This document shows positions 28,434 to 37,532 of a stretch of 64,000 bases of DNA, piece after piece. A model generated the notes under the pieces. That model saw nothing but the letters and a program-made list of their open reading frames with translations. It was not told the origin of the DNA and made no database searches. This stretch comes from Chitinophagaceae bacterium (GTDB lineage Bacteria; Bacteroidota; Bacteroidia; Chitinophagales; Chitinophagaceae), in NCBI GenBank assembly GCA_016703625.1, contig JADJBP010000004.1, forward strand, positions 124,001-188,000, written 5' to 3'. Position numbers and translations under genes: made by a program. Position 1 is the first letter of the stretch; each line of letters begins with the position of its first letter.

Positions 28434-28476
28434 TGATACAAGTCATTTGATTATTTTGCCTGAACCCTTAATTTTA
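28434..28476 (+). promoter_or_regulatory. Candidate operator with -7 element ahead of the USP/P-type ATPase operon
   Basis: TGAT-ACAA-GTCA (28434-28445) is followed 35 nt on by TAATTTTA (28469-28476). A second half-matching palindrome, TGATGATCATGC, lies at 28415-28426. The USP ATG is at 28518. Confidence 0.55.
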
Positions 28477-28517
28477 AATATAAAATACTTTTTTCATCCA
28501 TACTAAAATAAAAGATC

Positions 28518-29360
28518 ATGAAAAAGTTTGTAGCAGTATTTGATGGATTTAAAATGTCGGCAAGTACAATGAACTATGCCATTCAATTAACAAAACTTGC
28601 CCATGCAAGCCTGGTGGGCGTTTTCCTAGATGATTTCATTTACCGGAACTATGACAGTTACAGGGTATTGGTTTCTGCTGCCAATCCTGAGGCTGAAATG
28701 AAAGCACTGGATGCAAAAGATAAAAAAAAGCGGGATGATGCGGTGCAACTGTTTCAAAGCGCCTGCGGTAAAGCCGGGATACCATTTACTATACACAGGG
28801 ATAAAAATATTGCTTTACAGGAACTGAAACATGAAAGCATGTTTGCCGACCTGGTCATCATCAGCGAACATGAGACTTTTACCCATTATACCGAAAAACC
28901 GCCTACCCGGTTTATGAAAGACCTGCTCGGGGATGTACAATGCCCGGTACTGGTGGTGCCCAAAAAATTTAAACCGATTGATAAGATCGTATTGTTATAC
29001 GACGGGAAACCTTCTTCCCTGTATGCCATCAAAATGCTAAGTTATCTTTTTGGCAACCTGAATGATCTGCCTGTTGAGGTATTCACCGTAAAAGACACAT
29101 TTCTGTCAACATTACGGGTACCCGAAAATAAATTAATGCGGGAGTTCATAAAAAGACATTTTCCAAAAGCAACATATACGGTTGTTAAAGGGAATATTGA
29201 AGAACAGGTACTTGGCCACCTGCTGGATCACCCGGAAAGTGAACTGGTGGTTTTGGGTGCTTACCGGCGCAATGAATTATCGCGGTGGTTCAAAAACAGT
29301 ATGGCCGATACGCTGATGAAAGAACTGGATACACCATTGTTTATTGTACACAATAAATAG
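28518..29360 (+). CDS. Universal stress protein, tandem UspA domains
   Basis: 280 residues with two UspA-like halves: MKKFVAVFDGFKMSASTMNYA with the cap region DDFIYRNYDSYRVLV, and a second starting KIVLLYDGKPSSLYAIKML. The C-terminal ELVVLGAYRRNELSRWFKNS resembles the nucleotide-binding loop in position but has replaced the canonical Gly residues, so ATP binding is doubtful. It is separated from the small membrane ORF by 35 nt and from the P-type ATPase by 177 nt, on the same strand. Confidence 0.88.
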   Translation: MKKFVAVFDGFKMSASTMNYAIQLTKLAHASLVGVFLDDFIYRNYDSYRVLVSAANPEAEMKALDAKDKKKRDDAVQLFQSACGKAGIPFTIHRDKNIALQELKHESMFADLVIISEHETFTHYTEKPPTRFMKDLLGDVQCPVLVVPKKFKPIDKIVLLYDGKPSSLYAIKMLSYLFGNLNDLPVEVFTVKDTFLSTLRVPENKLMREFIKRHFPKATYTVVKGNIEEQVLGHLLDHPESELVVLGAYRRNELSRWFKNSMADTLMKELDTPLFIVHNK

Positions 29361-29395
29361 ATTTCTTCTGTAAAATATTATTCTTTAAGAACACT

Positions 29396-29527
29396 ATGAA
29401 CGCAGCAGTGGGGAAGGGTCACTTATTTAACTCCCGGAAAAATAATTTTGAATTTATAAGTCCCGGTACTTTTATCCTGATCATTTTATATCTTGTTATT
29501 ATAATACATTTATTTATCAAAAAATAA
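29396..29527 (+). CDS. 43-residue single-helix membrane peptide upstream of the P-type ATPase
   Basis: The frame begins ATG AAC GCA at 29396 and ends at TAA 29525-29527. The peptide is MNAAVGKGHLFNSRKNNFEF followed by ISPGTFILIILYLVIIIHLF and IKK: a polar N-terminus, one strongly hydrophobic helix of about 17-18 residues (23-40), and a basic end, so inside-anchored topology is plausible. It sits 10 nt before the GTG start of the Ca2+-type ATPase. Size and architecture recall regulatory micropeptides of P-type ATPases (sarcolipin, KdpF), an analogy only. No homologue is known to me. Confidence 0.55.
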   Translation: MNAAVGKGHLFNSRKNNFEFISPGTFILIILYLVIIIHLFIKK

Positions 29528-29537
29528 ACCGATACGT

Positions 29538-32128
29538 GTGAACTGGCACAGGCTGAGCATACCTGAGTTATTTGAATTGCTGGGAACGAACCGGCAGGGC
29601 ATCAGTACGGTTGCTGCTGCCGAAAAACTGGATCAAATTGGTCCCAATGAATTACAGGAGGGCAAAAGGAAAAGTATTGCCGGCATGTTTTTCGGCCAGT
29701 TCAAAGATGTGATGATCCTGATCCTGCTGGCTGCAGCGGTCATTTCGGGTTTCATCGGCGACCTTACAGATACCATCGTTATCCTCGTCATAGTTTTATT
29801 AAATGCCCTTGTTGGTTTCTTTCAGGAATACCGTGCCGAAAAGGCCATGCAGGCTTTAAAGCAAATGGCTGTTACCCAGGCAAGGGTGCTCCGCGACGGA
29901 AGCAGTTCCTGGTTGCCGGCTTCTTCATTGGTTCCCGGCGATGTGGTATTACTGGAAGCCGGAAATGCCGTTCCCGCAGATCTGCGCATCATTGAATCAG
30001 TAAATTTAAAGATCGAGGAAGCAGCACTCACCGGTGAGTCGCACCCGGTTGATAAAATAACAGAACCGCTGGAAACAGATGACCTGCCACTTGGTGATAA
30101 AGCAAATATGGCCTTTAAAGGAACCTTTGTAACCTATGGGCGTGGTACCGGTATCGTTATTGCTACCGGTATGCAGACAGAGCTGGGCCGTATTGCCAAA
30201 ATGCTGCAGGAAGATGAAACACTTACGCCATTGCAGCAACGCATGGCCTCTTTTGGCAAAAAACTTTCCATACTGGTTCTGTTTTTGTGCATCCTTTTTT
30301 TTGTGGCAGGCTGGTTGCGGGGAGAGGATATCACCAAAATGGTGCTTACCAGCATTTCCCTGGCGGTGGCTGCCATCCCGGAAGCATTGCCGGCCGTGAT
30401 TACCATTTCCCTGGCACTGGCAGCTAAAAGAATGATCCGGTTCAACAGCCTCATCCGTAAATTGCCGGCTGTGGAAACACTGGGGTCAGTTACCTATATC
30501 TGTACCGATAAAACCGGCACACTTACAAAAATAAGATGCATGTTGAAGATGTATTTGTAAATGGCAGGCTGTTTGATAGAAACGACATATCCGCTGTTAG
30601 CGGGGAGGAAAAGGTGAAATTATTGCTGTATGCTTTTGGATTGAATAATGATACGGCAGAAGATGATGACCGGCATATTATTGGCGACAGTACAGAAATT
30701 GCCCTGATGGAACTGGCCAATGAACTGCAGGTACAAAAAGGCGAATGGCCCAGGCTGGCCGAAATTGCCTTTGAATCTGAACGGAAACTCATGACAACCT
30801 TCCACAGCCATGATGGAAAGGTCATCTCATTTACAAAAGGGGCACCCGATATTTTACTGCAGCGCTGTGTGGATATTGAGCTGCCCCTGATGCTGCAGCA
30901 GGTTGATGATATGGCGTCTAATGGTCATCGTATACTTGGCTTTGCCTGCCGTTACTGGGCTGAAATGCCGCTGCATCCCGAAAGTGCATTACACGAATCC
31001 GGACTGCAGTTTTTGGGGTTGGCCGGTATCATTGATCCGCCAAGGGAAGAAGTGGCTGATGCCGTGGCCCAGTGTAAAACAGCCGGCATTGTACCGGTTA
31101 TGATCACCGGCGACCATCCCATTACTGCAAAAACCATTGCACAGCGGATTGGGATCCTCCACGATGAAAATGAACTGGTGATCACCGGGCAGCAACTGGC
31201 CGAAATGGATAACGACAGCTTTTTGGCCAAGATCGAAAAGATAAAAGTGTATGCCCGGGTATCTCCTGAACAAAAACTACGGATCGTTAAAACCCTGCAA
31301 CAAAAAGGACATTATGTAGCGATGACGGGCGATGGGGTAAATGATGCACCTTCCCTGAAAAGGGCCAATATCGGTATTGCCATGGGTATCACGGGTACCG
31401 ATGTTTCCAAGGAAGCAGCGCACATGATCCTGCTGGATGATAATTTTTCCACCATTGTAAAAGCTGTTCGGGAAGGAAGAAGGATCTATGATAATATACT
31501 TAAGTTCATCAAATACCTGATGACCACCAATTCAGGTGAACTGTGGACCCTGTTGTTGGGTCCCATGCTTGGTTTACCGGTGGCATTGTTACCCATACAT
31601 ATTCTGTGGATCAACCTGGTATCAGACGGGCTGCCTGCCATTTCATTATCATTTGAAAAAGCTGAAAAAAATATCATGAACAGGCCCCCACGTCCCCCGC
31701 AGCAAACTGTTTTTGCCAATGGCAGGGGACTGCACATGATCTGGGTTGGGATGCTGATGGCCGGAATTGCACTGGCAGCACAGGGATGGGCCATCAACAA
31801 CGGGTTGCATTGGCAAACCATTGTATTTAATGTATTGTGTTTATGCCAGATGGGGCATGTGCTTGCCATCCGATCCGAAAACCAGTCGCTGTTCAGTATC
31901 GGTATTTTTTCAAACAAACCGCTTCTTGGTGCGGTATTGATCGCCTTCCTGTTACAGTTTATGATCACATATACCCCGGTGCTTCAACCTGTATTTAAAA
32001 CAGAATCTTTGTCATTATTTGAATTTTTAATAGTTGGTGCTGCATCTTCCATTGTATTTTTTGCAGTTGAACTGGAAAAGATCATAACCGGGAGAAGGAG
32101 TAGAAAACATAATACTTCATTTGTTTAA
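29538..32128 (+). CDS. P-type cation-translocating ATPase, PMCA/SERCA-like (one frame break)
   Basis: Restored protein of about 864 residues from GTG 29538. In order: the N-terminal cation ATPase domain (NELQEGKRKSIAG), M1-M2, the actuator motif EEAALTGES near residue 161, M4 with AAIPEALPAV (the PEALP calcium-type signature), the phosphorylation motif ICTDKTGTLT with Asp near residue 323, MTGDGVNDAPSLKRA, and M5-M10 with TTNSGELW and WINLVSDGLPA. The PEALP motif and this order favour Ca2+ (or Mn2+) export. A run near 30528-30532 lacks one A; restoring it gives LTKNKMHVEDVF. It follows a 43-residue membrane peptide; a P-type ATPase (CtpF) is also in the mycobacterial dormancy regulon. Confidence 0.93.
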
Positions 32129-32221
32129 TGCAGGTCAGTCAAATATTTAATGATGAAGACATCTCCTGCCTGGCAGGTTTATAAAATAATTCAGGGACAA
32201 CATGACCTGCATGATCAGCAA

Positions 32222-33879
32222 TCAGCTTTCCTGGTCAGCATATAATACTTCATAGTATTCCCGCGCCATGCGGTTACTGTCAAACTGAGGCAGGATATCG
32301 TGCATACTGTTCTTCATGATGTGCAGCCAGTTACCGGGATCATCATAATACATGGGTAATATTTCATTTTCCAACAGGTTATATAAGCTAACGGCATCCG
32401 CTTCATCCTGTTCATATACAGGCAGGCGTGTATCCGCGGGCGTGATCATAAAACTGTTCTTTTTATGAACAGCATATTCCGGGAACCAGCCATCAGGGAT
32501 CGATACATTTACAGCCCCGTTCATGGCTGCCGACATTCCGCTGGTACCGCAAGCTTCATGTGCCAGGCGGGGAACATTCAGCCAGACATCGGCCCCCTGT
32601 TTAAGCATTTTTGATAATTTCATTTCATAACCAACCAGGGTGGAACAATTGGGGTATATTTTACAGGTATTCACAATTTTATCAAACAAAGCAATAGCCG
32701 TATAATCCATCGGGTAAGGTTTCCCGGCCCAGATGATCTGAACGGGCCTGTTGGTGTTGGTTACCAGCTGCTGAAACCGGTCCATATTATTCAGGAGTAA
32801 TTCCGGGCGTTTATATCCGCCAAAACGTTTTGCAAATACGATCGTCAATATATTTTTATCATAAATTTCCCCGTTCTGGTCTGCAATTTCTTCAAACAGT
32901 AATTGTTTGCAGTCTTTTTTTCTTTTGATAAGGGTGTCATGATCATGCATTGCCAGGGCCGCATACATTTCAGCATCTGCCCAGTAAGAAAAATGCTGGG
33001 CATTGGTTATGGAATGAATTATGCAGGTGCCTTTATGATCCTTCCACATATTGCATAATGTCTGTTGATGCAAAAGGGAAACGGCATTTGCCCTGCCGGC
33101 CAGCCGCAGCGCAGAAAGGGTATGGTCAAATATTTCTGTTTCGGTTTGGGTTACCTGTTTCACTTCCTCCAGGGGAATATCACAGAAGAAACCCAGTTTG
33201 TCAAGAAAGGAAAGTTCATTTTTTACATTTCCCCCCGGTTCAGGTGTATGATTGGTAAATACCAGCCTTTTTTTTACTTCACCCGGCTGCCTGTATTTTT
33301 TGTACAGGTGAAATGCAAGCGGCAGGGCATGCGATTCATTCAGGTGATACACATCGGGCAACCAGTTCAGTTTTTCCAGCAGCCTGGCCCCGCCATCACC
33401 CAGTAAAATGGCTGCAGCAATATTTGTTTCGGGGTTGGCATCATATAATTTATCACAGATGGTTTTCGACAGGTAATCATTTTCCGGCACCTGGGTACTG
33501 AGAAAAAAACCGGCACTGTTTTAAACACTTCAGGCGGCAGGTAGTAAGCTGTTACAAAAACTTCATGGCCCGAAATCCTGATGGTGAATTTTATATCTGT
33601 TGCTGTTAAAAAACCATACACTTTTTCCTGGAAAAGTACATCCATGGACTGGTCATGTTTTCGTACCTGGTCATAGTAACCATATTTCCATAAGATACCG
33701 ATGCCTACCATATTCTGTTTCAGTTCATAGGCACTCCGCATATGTGAGCCGGCCAAAAATCCCAAACCACCGGCATAGGTCTTTAAAGGCTGGTGTATCG
33801 CGAACTCCATACAGAAATAAGCAACTTTTTTTTTGAAAGCCGGATCAATCTGGTAGGGATGGCTGAACGTAAAACTCAT
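32222..33879 (-). CDS. Alpha-glucan family phosphorylase, short GT35 form (one frame break)
   Basis: Restored protein of about 552 residues. The N-terminus shows KKVAYFCMEFAIHQPLKTYAGGLGFLAGSHMRSA, then YHLNESHALPLA and VFTNHTPEPGGN; the C-terminal half has FAKRFGGYKRPELLL, IIWAGKPYP, and CGTSGMSAAMNGAVNVSIPD (all landmarks). It resembles the alpha-glucan phosphorylase subfamily releasing glucose-1-phosphate from storage glucans. The residue after GTSGM, where glycogen phosphorylases carry the PLP Lys, is Ser here. A T-run loss near 33508-33514 splits the frame; correction gives VPVFFLSTQVPENDYL. It is 12 nt downstream of the Hsp20-like gene. Confidence 0.85.
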
Positions 33880-33891
33880 GAACTGGTGTCA

Positions 33892-34338
33892 TTAATAAAC
33901 CACGATCCGGTTTGTAAGATCTTTTTTCGGATGCTTTGTTTTAGGTATATGAAGATAGAGTACCCCTTCCCGGTATTCAGCACTTACAAATTCGGCATCG
34001 GCATGATTTGGCAACAGGATATGCCGTTCGAGGCATTCTGAATCAAATTCATGGATCTGCAGGTTTCCCTTGCTGAAGGCTTCGCAATCCATATGCAACA
34101 CAGCGATGGATAAAATATGATCATGCACCTGAATGATAATATCCTCTCTTCTCACAACAGGCATGATCACTTCTATCATATAACAATCCGGGCAATCATT
34201 CATATTTACAGGTAATTTTTCAGCAGTATCCCTGCCCGTTGTTTTTGTTTTCTTTAATAATACTTCCACTTCAGGAAGTGGTATATAAACTCCGGGATAA
34301 ACAACACAATCCCGGCTATAGGTTAAGGGGGCTGTCAT
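33892..34338 (-). CDS. Divergent Hsp20-like protein
   Basis: 148 residues. The N-terminal 40 residues are non-conserved (VYIPLPEVEVLLKKTK); from about residue 42 the alpha-crystallin fold is visible: NMNDCPDCYMIEVIMPVVRR, DIIIQVHDHILSIAVLH, then FVSAEYREGVLYLHIPKTKH matching the closing GxLxIxIPK strand. No C-terminal IxI tail of the usual form, except NRIVVY. Likely a small holdase, or a non-chaperone HSP20 relative. It leads a two-gene operon with the glucan phosphorylase. Confidence 0.75.
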   Translation of the reverse strand: MTAPLTYSRDCVVYPGVYIPLPEVEVLLKKTKTTGRDTAEKLPVNMNDCPDCYMIEVIMPVVRREDIIIQVHDHILSIAVLHMDCEAFSKGNLQIHEFDSECLERHILLPNHADAEFVSAEYREGVLYLHIPKTKHPKKDLTNRIVVY

Positions 34339-34410
34339 ATAGCAATCTTTTAATACTTTAAAATTAAAATATTTGCCCGTTTTATGTAATGATGTTTTGT
34401 TAATTTTTAC

Positions 34411-34422
34411 TGATCCTGGTCA
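34411..34422 (-). promoter_or_regulatory. Candidate operator ahead of the Hsp20-like/glucan phosphorylase operon
   Basis: TGAT-CCTG-GTCA fits the shared motif, 73 nt upstream of the start at 34338. The best -7 candidate, TACATAAA, lies 34 nt after the operator start and lacks the TTTG end. Confidence 0.4.
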
Positions 34423-34470
34423 TCCTTTTTTACCCGGTATGTGTACCCTCTTGCCGGGAACCGGTGACCG

Positions 34471-34503
34471 AAAAAAACAAGGCAGGTTAACAAACCTGCC
34501 TTG
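34471..34503 (-). terminator. Strong intrinsic terminator, minus strand
   Basis: CAAGGCAGGTT (34478-34488) pairs perfectly with AACCTGCCTTG (34493-34503) around a 4-nt loop. On the minus strand the stem is followed by seven T residues (complement of A 34471-34477). The orientation matters: no protein gene ends here on the minus strand, so it terminates something else (see the predicted small RNA). Confidence 0.85.
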
Positions 34504-34680
34504 AATTGAATCAGTACAGCTCAAAGTATTGTAAAACTTATATTGCTGTTACATTTTGCCCCGATCCGATATTGCCTATAATTAATTTGAACAGTTTTGT
34601 GCTGTTTACAGGTTACTATTTACTGCTTTATTATCAGCTTAATCAGTTCTCCCTGTTTAACCAGGCTATCCCGGATCCTT
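34471..34680 (-). ncRNA. Predicted small RNA of about 200 nt under the shared operator
   Basis: Reading the minus strand: operator 34730-34719, -7 element TACCTTTA at 34694-34687, expected transcript start near 34680, and a strong terminator at 34503-34471. Between start and terminator the only ATG is followed at once by TAA, so there is no usable ATG-started ORF. A plus-strand frame of 66 codons over the same bases has no family features. All four signals are seen in sequence; the existence of the RNA is inference. It lies in the otherwise gene-free 720-bp gap between the Hsp20-like gene and hpf. Confidence 0.5.
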
Positions 34681-34686
34681 ATAATG

Positions 34687-34730
34687 TAAAGGTATATTTT
34701 CTGTAAGGTTCATTTCAATGACAGTCATCA
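34687..34730 (-). promoter_or_regulatory. Candidate operator with -7 element driving the predicted small RNA
   Basis: On the minus strand TGAT-GACT-GTCA (34730-34719) precedes TACCTTTA (34694-34687) with a 36-nt start-to-start distance, one more than at the other promoters. Confidence 0.5.
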
Positions 34731-34976
34731 ACAGGAACTGTGATTGTCGTTATTATTTTACCGGATATTGTTGACAGTGAAAAACGATTGATGACCGTTC
34801 CGGTTCCTGTATTCATTCAACGCCGGTCTGAATATGGATCCACAACTGGTTAAAATGACCGGAAATGGTCATTTTCCGGTGAATTTTGCAAAGAACGCCC
34901 GGTTTAATATACATGCCTGTATAAAGTCAAAAAACCGGCGATCCATACCCATGCCATTCAATATCAGCATGTAAAC

Positions 34977-35019
34977 TGACGGGCATCATTTTTACAGTAA
35001 ACGGATCATTTTACTTTTA
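34977..35019 (+). promoter_or_regulatory. Candidate operator with -7 element ahead of hpf
   Basis: TGAC-GGGC-ATCA (34977-34988) is followed exactly 35 nt on by TACTTTTA (35012-35019), 40 nt before ATG 35059. A larger palindrome, AAAATGACC-N7-GGTCATTTT (34856-34880 region), lies further upstream. Confidence 0.55.
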
Positions 35020-35058
35020 ACAGGTAACCATTATTTTTTAATCAATAATTTAACTGTT

Positions 35059-35391
35059 ATGACCATAGAATTTCATACCCCCTTTGGGAAGGTATCAGAA
35101 AAACTGCTGAATTCCATCCGTAAAGAGATCATGGAACTTTCGCATATCAATAAAAAGATATCAAGGGCTGAAGTTATGCTGAAGGAAGACCTGGATGTAA
35201 CCCGCGGAGAAAATAAGATCTGTGAGATCAGGCTGAACATTTTCGGCGAAACACTGTATACACGTACACGCACGGAAAATTTTGAAAAATCTGCAAAAGA
35301 TGCGTTGAAAGAATTAAAACGGCTTGTACGACAGCAGGTAAAGAAGCAAACAGAAACCCCTGACCAGGTGACCAGTACAGTAAAGGTTTGA
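35059..35391 (+). CDS. hpf: HPF/RaiA family ribosome-associated protein
   Basis: 110 residues matching the short hibernation-promoting factor fold: MTIEFHTPFGKVSEKLLNSI in place of the first strand and helix, then SRAEVMLKEDLD, the strand KICEIRLNIFGETLYTRTRT and the helix KSAKDALKELKRLV. These proteins bind the 30S decoding region and inactivate ribosomes in stationary or hypoxic cells. It lacks the long-HPF C-terminal dimerisation domain. Together with the baeRF gene it gives the island two ribosome-silencing functions, each with a well-placed candidate operator. Confidence 0.82.
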   Translation: MTIEFHTPFGKVSEKLLNSIRKEIMELSHINKKISRAEVMLKEDLDVTRGENKICEIRLNIFGETLYTRTRTENFEKSAKDALKELKRLVRQQVKKQTETPDQVTSTVKV

Positions 35392-35599
35392 TAATGTGAA
35401 CGCATGAGAGATCCTGCTCATTTTAAATTCACCGCGATGCTTTTTTCATCCGGCAGGTCTATAATATGGCGCATGTAAGATTTCTATTCCGCATGTTTTT
35501 ATTATTAACCGGTATAAAAAAACTGTTCCAGTCATGAATAGACCGAAACAGTTTATCCCAAAATCAATTTCATTCCAGGTACGGCAAATATTTACATCC

Positions 35600-36274
35600 T
35601 TAATCTTCAAAGGCATATTCAGGAACTTCAACTTCCAGCTTATTTATAACACTTCTTACACCGGGGGCACTCCATGCAGCGGTTTCTGCATCTTCTTTTT
35701 CGGCAAGGGTGCGCACTTTACCATACAGGGTCACCTTGTTTCCGGCAACCTCAGCAGAAATTCTTCCCGAATCAATGGTAGCACTCCGGTGAAAGGCAGC
35801 ACTGATCTTTTGCCCGATCCCTTCCACCGTGACTTTAGGTTTCACGGTAATTAAATTGATCACCGAACGTACTCCTGTCAGGTTTTCAATGGCTGATTTG
35901 GCATTGGTACGCTGGTAGTCCCATTCAACTTCACCTTCCAGGCGAACAACACCATTTTCCACCTTTATTTTAATTTTTTCTTCCTGCACGGCGGAATGCC
36001 ATTTTAATGCTGTTAACACTGTTTCTGCTATTTCGGTATCCGTTTTATTAAATGCCGGAGACACGCCTAGTTGAATATCTTCAGCAATTGCTTTTACACC
36101 GGCAATCTTTTTGGTTGCATTTTCAGCAGTGAGTTTTTTAGCATAAGAATCAACATGCCCCGATAGAGTTACGATACCGTGGTGAACAGCAACGCCAATC
36201 TCTGATGCCTGCAGGAATGGTTCCCATCTTAATTGTTCCATTACATCTTCCTGGATCTGAATATCGCTTTTCAT
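35600..36274 (-). CDS. Triple BON domain protein
   Basis: About 224 residues from ATG 36274 (MKSDIQIQEDVMEQLRWEP). Three BON repeats of about 65 residues are visible, each with a GxVxLxGxV strand: HHGIVTLSGHVDSYAKK, ENGVVRLEGEVEWDYQR and AGNKVTLYGKVRTLAEK, and each followed by AxxxAxxxxGVxxVxN. No signal peptide is seen, so it may be cytoplasmic, unlike OsmY. BON domains are thought to bind phospholipid or other hydrophobic ligands during osmotic and membrane stress. Confidence 0.9.
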   Translation of the reverse strand: MKSDIQIQEDVMEQLRWEPFLQASEIGVAVHHGIVTLSGHVDSYAKKLTAENATKKIAGVKAIAEDIQLGVSPAFNKTDTEIAETVLTALKWHSAVQEEKIKIKVENGVVRLEGEVEWDYQRTNAKSAIENLTGVRSVINLITVKPKVTVEGIGQKISAAFHRSATIDSGRISAEVAGNKVTLYGKVRTLAEKEDAETAAWSAPGVRSVINKLEVEVPEYAFED

Positions 36275-36321
36275 GATTTTTATTTTTACGGGTGAATAAA
36301 TAATTGTTTCCATTTACTGTT

Positions 36322-36387
36322 GTAAAGTAACCCGTTTGCGGAGCCCGTATCAATGAGCATTGTCAAAGATTTTATTGATTGTGATCA
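36322..36387 (-). promoter_or_regulatory. Tandem candidate operators ahead of the BON gene
   Basis: TGAT-TGTG-ATCA (36376-36387) is an exact motif match. A second, one-mismatch site, TGAC-AATG-CTCA read on the minus strand (36365-36354), lies 36 nt before TACTTTAC (36329-36322), close to the standard geometry. The gene starts at 36274. Confidence 0.4.
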
Positions 36388-36435
36388 TCCGGGTGAAAAT
36401 TTATACGAGAACAGTTTTTTACTTGCAGAAAACGG

Positions 36436-37068
36436 TCATAATGTTTTGCCTGTTTCCTTTAATTTATCGAGATAAAACATGACTTCCTCATCAGTTACCT
36501 GTTCAAAATTTTCATAGAATCCGCCAACGCCGTAAAATACATCGGGTACCAGGACTGCAATCACTTCATCCACTTCTCTGGATAATTTTTCAACGGCATC
36601 TTCCGATGCTACCGGTACGGCGATCACGATCCTGCCCGGCCCGGTTTTGCGCAGTACGTTCACCGTACCCAGCAGTGTATTGCCGGTTGCAATACCATCA
36701 TCGACCAGGATCACCGTTTTTCCCCGCAGGTTTTCGGGTTCTTTGTCACCCATGAATTTTTTGTGCATCTCTTTCAGCCTGGTACGGATGTTTGTTAATT
36801 CATGCTGAATATATTCATCGTTTACATTATCATGAGGTATAATAAAATGACCGGTAAGACTTGCGGCCCCGATGGCATATTCCTTATTGGTAGGGTGGCC
36901 GATCTTTTTGGTAAGAATCACTTCAACAGGGAACCCCAGTTCTTTTGCAACGGCATAGGCAACAGGTACGCCTCCGCGAGGTACTGCCAAAACAATACCG
37001 GGTTCATTCCTGTATTTTTTCAGTTTGGCTGCCAATAAATAACCTGCTTCCAGCCTGTTGTAAAACAT
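36436..37068 (-). CDS. Phosphoribosyltransferase-domain protein
   Basis: 210 residues. The PRPP-binding motif VILVDDGIATGNTLL is near residue 118-132, and an N-terminal GIVLAVPRGGVPVAYAVAKEL segment fits the type I PRTase hood and core. Such stand-alone PRTases have unknown substrates; a related domain is fused to an erythromycin esterase-like domain in mycobacterial Rv2030c. Here it is last in a four-gene minus-strand operon (YciF, alpha/beta hydrolase, PPOX, PRTase), 12 nt after the PPOX stop. Confidence 0.88.
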   Translation of the reverse strand: MFYNRLEAGYLLAAKLKKYRNEPGIVLAVPRGGVPVAYAVAKELGFPVEVILTKKIGHPTNKEYAIGAASLTGHFIIPHDNVNDEYIQHELTNIRTRLKEMHKKFMGDKEPENLRGKTVILVDDGIATGNTLLGTVNVLRKTGPGRIVIAVPVASEDAVEKLSREVDEVIAVLVPDVFYGVGGFYENFEQVTDEEVMFYLDKLKETGKTL

Positions 37069-37080
37069 AGCGTACTTATT

Positions 37081-37532
37081 TTATTGTTTTTCAAACCTGC
37101 CTGTTATTTTTTTGATCCTGATCCTGTACATCACATATTTCACTCTAGTTTTATCATCCACTTTACCCCTTACTTCATGTTCAAAAGGGTGAATGGTACT
37201 GCTGGTCAGCAGGGGAAACACATGCCCGAACAGCAGTTCTCTTGCTTTTTGAGCCTGTTTACCCTTTAGCTCTTCAAACCTCCCAAATACAATTACACTC
37301 TGCCAATTCCTCATATCGGTCATGATGTCTACCTCAAAACATACCAACGGATTTTTCGGAGTATATCCAGCTTCATGCCTTCATTGGTTTGCCCGTAAAT
37401 ATATTTACCGTTATAGGTATAGGTTAACGGAACAATGTAAGGTTGTTTTCCATCAGTACATGCCAGTCTTCCGATCACCTGGCCTGTCAGAATATTGCTG
37501 ATCTGTGTTTCATTTAATTTGCCCAGCATCAT
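37081..37532 (-). CDS. Pyridoxamine 5'-phosphate oxidase family flavoprotein (one frame break)
   Basis: Restored protein of about 150 residues: MMLGKLNETQISNILTGQVI, RLACTDGKQPYIVPLTYTYN, YIYGQTNEGMKLDILRKNP then LVCFEVDIMTDMRNWQSVIV and FGRFEEL. The short split-barrel fold of the FMN-binding PPOX family (nitroimidazole-resistance-like) is clear; no PNP/PMP-specific residues are recognised. One A missing near 37350-37354 breaks the frame. The start (37532 or 37529) lies inside the end of the upstream hydrolase gene, implying coupling. Confidence 0.83.

Noticed and set aside
34506..34706. Plus-strand frame of 66 codons over the predicted small RNA
   Set aside because: No motif, no upstream promoter or operator in that orientation, and no plausible domain; the minus-strand regulatory signals explain the region better.
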